9,960 bases of DNA from Candidatus Minthomonas equi (GTDB lineage: Bacteria > Bacteroidota > Bacteroidia > Bacteroidales > UBA932), in contig JAGHUZ010000030.1 of the NCBI GenBank assembly GCA_018064575.1, positions 1 to 9,960 on the forward strand, read 5' to 3'. Below are positions 6,456 through 9,960 of the stretch, piece after piece. The translations under genes were made by a program, and so were the position numbers. The notes beneath the pieces were generated by a model that saw only the letters and a program-made list of their open reading frames with translations, had not been told where the DNA came from and made no database searches. Position 1 is the stretch's first letter; every line of letters starts with the position of its first letter.

Positions 6456-7271
6456 ATGTCAGTAGAATCTGTGACCAAGCCCATGACTACAGGGCGTCTG
6501 CTCGAAATGAAGCGCAGCGGTGAAAAAATAGCGATGATTACGGCTTATGATTATACGTCTGCCAGTATAGTGAATGAGTCGGATATAGATATGATTCTGG
6601 TAGGTGATTCGGCCGCTAATGTGATGGCAGGTTATGAAACCACTCTTCCCATAACGCTGGACCAGATGATATACCACGCCCAGTGCGTTCACAGGGCAGT
6701 CAAAAAGCAGCTTGTGGTGGTGGATATGCCTTTCGGTACATATCAGGGTGACAGTAAACTGGCTCTTGAAAGTGCCGTGCGCATAATGAAGGAATCCGGC
6801 TGTGATGCTCTCAAACTGGAAGGAGGAGCCGAAATCGCCGATTCGATAAGGAAGATTCTTTCTGCCGGCATACCGGTTATGGGACATCTCGGGCTTACAC
6901 CGCAGTCCATTCACAAGTTCGGAACTTACGGCGTTCGCGCCAAGGAAGAGGCCGAAGCGGAAAAACTCATTGCCGATGCGAAACTTTTGGAAGATTTGGG
7001 ATGTTTCTCGCTGGTGCTGGAGAAAATTCCCGCTGTTCTGGCCGGAAAGGTGGCATCTGCGCTGCATATTCCCGTTATCGGTATAGGCGCAGGTCGTGAC
7101 GTCGATGGGCAGGTATTGGTAATGCACGATATGCTGGGCCTGAACAATGGTTTCTCGCCGAAATTCCTCAGGCGTTACGGCCATCTTCACGATGATTTTC
7201 TCAATGCCTTCCAGCAGTATGCCGGAGATGTGAAGTCCCGTGACTTCCCTTCAGAAAAAGAACAGTATTGA
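6456..7271 (+). CDS. panB: 3-methyl-2-oxobutanoate hydroxymethyltransferase (PanB)
   Basis: A 271-residue cytoplasmic enzyme transferring the one-carbon unit of 5,10-methylene-THF to 3-methyl-2-oxobutanoate to give ketopantoate, the first step of pantothenate/CoA synthesis. Motifs of the (beta/alpha)8 fold: TAYDYTSA at 29-36; VGDSAANV at 49-56; VVDMPFGTY at 88-96; LKLEGG at 119-124; GHLGLTPQS at 143-151; LEKIP at 188-192; and IGIGAG at 208-213. Asp51, Asp90 and Glu122 correspond to the metal ligands (E. coli Asp45, Asp84, Glu114) and Glu189 to the catalytic Glu181. The frame is open upstream to 6282, but the start at 6456 gives the normal family N-terminus; the extra residues are hydrophobic shadow sequence of the divergent gene. 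Its TGA overlaps the ATG of the pseudouridine synthase (TGATG), so the two are translationally coupled. panC and panD are not in the window. Confidence 0.97.
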   Translation: MSVESVTKPMTTGRLLEMKRSGEKIAMITAYDYTSASIVNESDIDMILVGDSAANVMAGYETTLPITLDQMIYHAQCVHRAVKKQLVVVDMPFGTYQGDSKLALESAVRIMKESGCDALKLEGGAEIADSIRKILSAGIPVMGHLGLTPQSIHKFGTYGVRAKEEAEAEKLIADAKLLEDLGCFSLVLEKIPAVLAGKVASALHIPVIGIGAGRDVDGQVLVMHDMLGLNNGFSPKFLRRYGHLHDDFLNAFQQYAGDVKSRDFPSEKEQY

Positions 7272-7990
7272 TGGGAGAAGGCATATATAGGACATTGTCT
7301 TCGGAGGAGTTTCAGAACATATCTTCCCGAATTCTCTATGAGGACAACCATCTTCTGATAGTCAATAAACTGGTGGGGGAAATAGTGCAGGGGGACAAGA
7401 CAGGTGACGAACCTCTCTCGGATACATTGAAGGCTTTCATTGCGCAGCGCGATGGAAAACCCGGACGCGTATTTATGGGGGTTCCGCATCGTCTGGACCG
7501 CCCCGTTTCCGGAATAGCGGTGTTCGCCAAGACCTCGAAGGCTCTTGAAAGGCTGAACGCTATGTTCCGTGAGGGGGAGGGAAAGCATTTACAGAAGACA
7601 TATTGGGCGCTTGTCGAGAAATGTCCGACACCGGCCGAAGGAGAACTGAAACACTATCTTCTCAGAAACGAAAAACAGAATAAATCATATGTCCGTGACG
7701 CCTCCGTTTCCGGAGCCAAGGAAGCGCGTCTGCGATATCGTCTGCTTGGCGCTACAGAACGGTATTTCCTCGTGGAAGTAATACTTTTGACCGGACGCCA
7801 TCACCAGATTCGCTGTCAGCTGTCATCCATCGGATGTCCCATTAAGGGTGATTTGAAGTATGGCGCCAGACGCTCCAACCGTGACGGAGGAATATCACTT
7901 CACGCACGGAGCATCCGTTTCGAGCATCCCGTCCGCCACGAAGAAGTGAATGTTACGGCTCCCAGCATTATGGAGAGTTATCTGAAGTAA
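7271..7990 (+). CDS. RluA-family RNA pseudouridine synthase
   Basis: A 239-residue enzyme predicted to isomerise uridine to pseudouridine in rRNA or tRNA. Catalytic motif HRLDRPVSG at 73-81 with nucleophile Asp76; a Tyr in YWALV (111-115) fits the conserved active-site tyrosine; LLTGRHHQIRCQL at 172-184 and IKGDLKYGA at 191-199 are the other family signatures. There is no N-terminal S4 domain, so it belongs with short RluA/TruC-like members; the target uridine cannot be predicted. The ATG at 7271 shares its A with the panB stop (TGATG); a TTG one codon earlier is a poorer choice. Function is unrelated to PanB, so this looks like an arbitrary housekeeping operon. The stop is 20 bp from the convergent stop of the next gene, with no clear terminator in between. 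Confidence 0.95.
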   Translation: MGEGIYRTLSSEEFQNISSRILYEDNHLLIVNKLVGEIVQGDKTGDEPLSDTLKAFIAQRDGKPGRVFMGVPHRLDRPVSGIAVFAKTSKALERLNAMFREGEGKHLQKTYWALVEKCPTPAEGELKHYLLRNEKQNKSYVRDASVSGAKEARLRYRLLGATERYFLVEVILLTGRHHQIRCQLSSIGCPIKGDLKYGARRSNRDGGISLHARSIRFEHPVRHEEVNVTAPSIMESYLK

Positions 7991-8010
7991 GCCTGTGGTA
8001 TCCTGGCTGT

Positions 8011-9192
8011 TTACCGGAGAAAATTCATTACACATCTGTTCTCTATCTCCAGATTATTGTCTTTGCGGTCTGAAATCTTGAGGAGGTTTTTCATCGTTTT
8101 CCGACTCGGGAGCATACGTCCACGGACTTCGTGGTTTATGGCATCGCCTCTGAGATGGATTTCCCCTTTTTTGATTTTGAATTTTTCGATGTCATCTTCG
8201 TTGACGTTGACGAAATTCAGAATTTCAAGTTCAGCCGGAGATAACTTGTAAGCGAAAGGTAGATTTATGTTGACCGTCACTTCATCTGTCATTGATTTGA
8301 CGGCGAAGTTCCTGCTGTCAACTGTCAGAAGAAGTTTCTGGACCATAGTGATGATGCCGATGAATCCACGCTTCTGTCTGTAGGAGACAAGCAGGGTGCT
8401 GTCATCTTTTTCCACCTTATCCCAGTTTCTCTCATCCTGATACGTCTCGCTGAGCACCGTCTTTACGTCATTTACTCTCCATACAGTTTTATGCGGCAGG
8501 GTCTTGTCGTAATTACTGAGGTCAGTTTTACTGATGATTTTCTTTTCTTTCCTGGTAAGTCTGTCGGTGTCGAAGTTATTGATTCCGTTCCTGATAGAGG
8601 AATCCATATAATTCGAATAAGACTGTATTTCGATGCTTGAGGAATCCTTTCCATTGACTTTTCCTCCGGGAATTTCGGTCAGGATACCGGTGAGGTGGTC
8701 GATGGTCAGAGGAATACTGTCCCTGAATACTGAGATGTCCGACGCTATTTTGAAATGGTCATTTTGGGTAATGAGGTCTTCCTGTGTCGCCCGGCGGTAA
8801 ATTTTGGCGAGAAGGCTCTTCATCTCAGCCTTGCGCTGCCGTCTGGTGTTCCTGGATGCCTTTATGATGGCTTCGTCGATTTGGAATGTGAATTCCTTCA
8901 TCTTGAAGGTGTTGATTCCGGATTTACGCAGGTCATTTCCTGGCTGTTGTATGGTTTCGTATCCGAGCATTGACACGATGAGAGTGTCATCGGAGAATGT
9001 GGAGGATGATATGGTGAAATACCCGTTTTCGTCGGAAACGGTTCCTTGCTCAGGATGATTCTTGAAAAAAACGCTGGCATACGGAAGCGCTTTCGACTTC
9101 CGGTCTAGTATTTTCCCGCGAAAGTATGACATATCATCGGCTTGTGCCGTCAGACATACCAGAATTGAAAGTATGGATACGTAACGTTTCAT
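8011..9192 (-). CDS. Secreted protein with N-terminal carboxypeptidase-regulatory-like domain, remainder uncharacterised
   Basis: A 393-residue protein with a signal peptide at residues 1 to about 19. Residues about 22-100 form a carboxypeptidase D regulatory-like (transthyretin-type beta-sandwich) domain: FRGKILDRKSKALPYASVFF at 24-43, GTVSDENGYFTI at 50-61 and LIVSMLGYET at 71-80 are the usual landmarks. In Bacteroidota this domain usually precedes a TonB-dependent receptor or a DUF5686-type barrel; here no receptor plug or barrel of that length follows. Residues 110-150 are charged and probably helical, and the rest (about 150-390) looks like alternating beta strands with a conserved-looking DxRN and KSMTDEVTVNI part near 310-330. 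I do not recognise this second region. There is a single-gene layout: convergent with the pseudouridine synthase, divergent from the TPR lipoprotein. Location is probably periplasmic or outer-membrane associated. The function is unknown. Confidence 0.85.
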   Translation of the reverse strand: MKRYVSILSILVCLTAQADDMSYFRGKILDRKSKALPYASVFFKNHPEQGTVSDENGYFTISSSTFSDDTLIVSMLGYETIQQPGNDLRKSGINTFKMKEFTFQIDEAIIKASRNTRRQRKAEMKSLLAKIYRRATQEDLITQNDHFKIASDISVFRDSIPLTIDHLTGILTEIPGGKVNGKDSSSIEIQSYSNYMDSSIRNGINNFDTDRLTRKEKKIISKTDLSNYDKTLPHKTVWRVNDVKTVLSETYQDERNWDKVEKDDSTLLVSYRQKRGFIGIITMVQKLLLTVDSRNFAVKSMTDEVTVNINLPFAYKLSPAELEILNFVNVNEDDIEKFKIKKGEIHLRGDAINHEVRGRMLPSRKTMKNLLKISDRKDNNLEIENRCVMNFLR

Positions 9193-9225
9193 AGTGGTTT
9201 TCAGGAATCACCTCAAAAATGCTGC

Positions 9226-9232
9226 CAAAGTA
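9226..9232 (-). promoter_or_regulatory. Possible -7 promoter element for the carboxypeptidase-regulatory-like gene
   Basis: On the minus strand reads TACTTTG, which matches TAnnTTTG with one spacer base missing, 33 bp before the ATG at 9192. The distance to the start is like that of the other elements here, but the match is imperfect. Confidence 0.25.
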
Positions 9233-9254
9233 TTTCAAAACAGATGCGTTATTA

Positions 9255-9305
9255 TTCCCGGGGGAAACGGTGACGTAACGTGTCACGAATATCACGTGGA
9301 TTCGT
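9255..9305. repeat. Cluster of three inverted repeats in the divergent intergenic region
   Basis: Three dyads lie end to end: TTCCC-GG-GGGAA (9255-9266); GTGAC-7 nt-GTCAC (9270-9286, with two further wobble pairs inside); and ACGAAT-9 nt-ATTCGT (9285-9305), the loop of which contains the palindrome CACGTG. This stretch is clearly more G+C-rich than its flanks. It could be operator sites for a regulator of the flanking divergent genes, or a structured element. No family is recognised. Confidence 0.4.
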
Positions 9306-9467
9306 CGTGGGAAGAGAATAAACCGGCCAGGGATTCCGAAATTGCCAGTGTAACAGGAATCAATCAGCAGCAGGTTCGGGAGTTACAAAAAACGTAAATC
9401 ACGGAAAAAATTGAAAGTTTCATTTCTTGATTTTTCAGTTGCGAAAATTCACTTCGCGGAAGCAGGT

Positions 9468-9475
9468 TATGTTTG
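9468..9475 (+). promoter_or_regulatory. Putative -7 promoter element for the TPR lipoprotein gene
   Basis: Reads TATGTTTG, an exact match to TAnnTTTG. Initiation near 9482 would leave about 24 nt before ATG 9506 but only about 6 nt before ATG 9488, which favours 9506 as the real start. Confidence 0.45.
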
Positions 9476-9505
9476 CAGTCAGAAACAATGTTAATCCGTT
9501 TACGT

Positions 9506-9960
9506 ATGAAAGCAAAACTGATCGCCTTGATGACAGGCCTGCTGATTGTCATCGTTCCGGCTTGCGGCCAGAAAAATGAAGTGTCAAACTACAACTACCA
9601 GAAGGCTTGTGAAGCCTTCTACGATGAGAATGATGACCAGAAAGCTATGGAACTGCTGGACAAGCAGCTGAAGGAGAATGACAGGCACGCGGATTCCTAT
9701 TATCTCCGTGCAAGAGTTTATTACAGGGCGGACAAGAATGCCGCAGCCCTGAAGGACATCAAGAAGGCGATGCAATATCGTAATCGGCAATCCCAGGTCT
9801 ATCAATGCACTTTGTATGGATTAAGTGGCAAAATCCATTTCGAGATGGAAATGTATGATGAGGCTGTTTCCGATTTTGAGAAAGCGGCCAAGCTGGCGAA
9901 GAAGGAACATAAAGAAGCGGTGCAGGGTTATAAATTCGAACTTGGTCAGACCTATTACTA
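9506..9960 (+). CDS. TPR-repeat lipoprotein (3' end outside window)
   Basis: The first 151 codons of a probable outer-membrane or periplasm-facing lipoprotein; the frame is open to the right edge. Residues 1-20 are a lipoprotein signal (MKAKL, hydrophobic core, lipobox VPAC with lipidated Cys20). From about residue 28 there are tandem helix pairs of TPR type: ACEAFYDENDDQKAMELLDK (34-53), ADSYYLRARVYYRADKNAAA (62-81) with the following AALKDIKKAM, and GLSGKIHFEMEMYDEAVSDF (105-124) with a further repeat starting near GYKFELGQTYY. The alternation of Tyr/Ala/Leu spacing with the pattern of small residue then D/E-A fits TPRs, which mediate protein-protein contacts. ATG at 9488 is an in-frame alternative six codons upstream, but 9506 gives a standard lipoprotein signal and suits the promoter spacing. 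Partner and role are unknown; the missing C-terminus could hold another domain. Confidence 0.85.
   Translation, partial: MKAKLIALMTGLLIVIVPACGQKNEVSNYNYQKACEAFYDENDDQKAMELLDKQLKENDRHADSYYLRARVYYRADKNAAALKDIKKAMQYRNRQSQVYQCTLYGLSGKIHFEMEMYDEAVSDFEKAAKLAKKEHKEAVQGYKFELGQTYY

Larger units (their letters stand above)
9193..9505. other. Intergenic region between divergent genes
   Basis: About 310 bp without a convincing gene. It holds the promoter-like elements of both flanking genes and a run of three inverted repeats (each listed separately). A 67-codon GTG-started frame (9194-9397, plus) exists but has no family support. The rest is AT-rich sequence in which I see nothing further. Confidence 0.6.

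Noticed and set aside
6329..6484. N-terminal extension of the small secreted protein to a start at 6484
   Set aside because: It would hide the signal peptide internally, overlap the panB coding start and begin upstream of the TACCTTTG promoter element.
6459..7190. Minus-strand 243-codon frame antisense to panB
   Set aside because: PanB on the other strand has every catalytic residue; this frame has no motif, signal peptide or promoter of its own.
7268..7270. TTG start for the pseudouridine synthase
   Set aside because: The adjacent ATG at 7271 forms a classical TGATG overlap with panB and is the better start.
7991..8010. Terminator between the convergent pseudouridine synthase and secreted-protein genes
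   Set aside because: Only a trivial GCC/GGC pairing is present, with no stable stem or T-run.
1..9960. CRISPR array, tRNA/rRNA genes, insertion sequences, integrases or prophage genes
   Set aside because: No regularly spaced repeats, cloverleaf candidates, transposase motifs or phage-like proteins were seen when reading both strands.

Overview
The window looks like ordinary chromosome of a Bacteroidales-type bacterium (phylum Bacteroidota). The evidence is the style of the proteins (a secreted SGNH hydrolase, a Tat-exported Gfo/Idh/MocA oxidoreductase, a carboxypeptidase-regulatory-like secreted protein, a TPR lipoprotein), the absence of clear Shine-Dalgarno sites, and several matches to the Bacteroides-type -7 element TAnnTTTG placed 10-90 bases upstream of start codons. 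No tRNA, rRNA, CRISPR array, insertion sequence, phage or integrase gene is visible. The assignment to a phylum is an inference from sequence style; no genus is claimed.

Layout. (1) Positions 1-771, minus strand: a partial secreted protein with an N-terminal uncharacterised domain, a rhodanese domain, and the start of what looks like a PI-PLC/GDPD-type phosphodiesterase domain cut by the window edge. (2) A strong 14-bp-stem terminator at 829-867 separates it from a Tat-exported oxidoreductase (904-2244, minus). (3) That gene is divergent from a plus-strand pair: an SGNH/GDSL hydrolase (2339-3037) followed with zero spacing by a GTG-started 5-formyltetrahydrofolate cyclo-ligase (3038-3559). 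(4) This pair runs tail-to-tail, with 2 bp between stop codons, into a minus-strand operon read as small secreted protein (6328-6077), menD (6061-4412) and menB (4425-3562). (5) Divergent from it are panB (6456-7271) and an RluA-family pseudouridine synthase (7271-7990), joined by a TGATG stop/start overlap. (6) A secreted protein with a carboxypeptidase-regulatory-like domain (9192-8011, minus) converges on the pseudouridine synthase gene. (7) A roughly 300-bp AT/GC-mosaic intergenic region with three adjacent inverted repeats precedes a TPR lipoprotein (9506 onward, plus) that runs off the right edge.

How the genes work together. MenD and MenB catalyse two steps of menaquinone synthesis (SEPHCHC formation and naphthoate ring closure) and are translationally coupled by a 14-bp (or 8-bp) overlap; menF, menH, menC and menE are not here. 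PanB makes ketopantoate for pantothenate/CoA, and the cyclo-ligase recycles 5-formyl-THF to 5,10-methenyl-THF; PanB uses 5,10-methylene-THF, so both touch one-carbon folate metabolism, but they are in different transcription units and the link is only thematic. The remaining genes are envelope or periplasmic functions of uncertain substrate.

I do not see a clear undescribed biological system. The points most worth checking are the multi-domain rhodanese/phosphodiesterase fusion at the left edge, the 83-residue secreted protein that leads the menDB operon, and the cluster of inverted repeats at 9255-9305.
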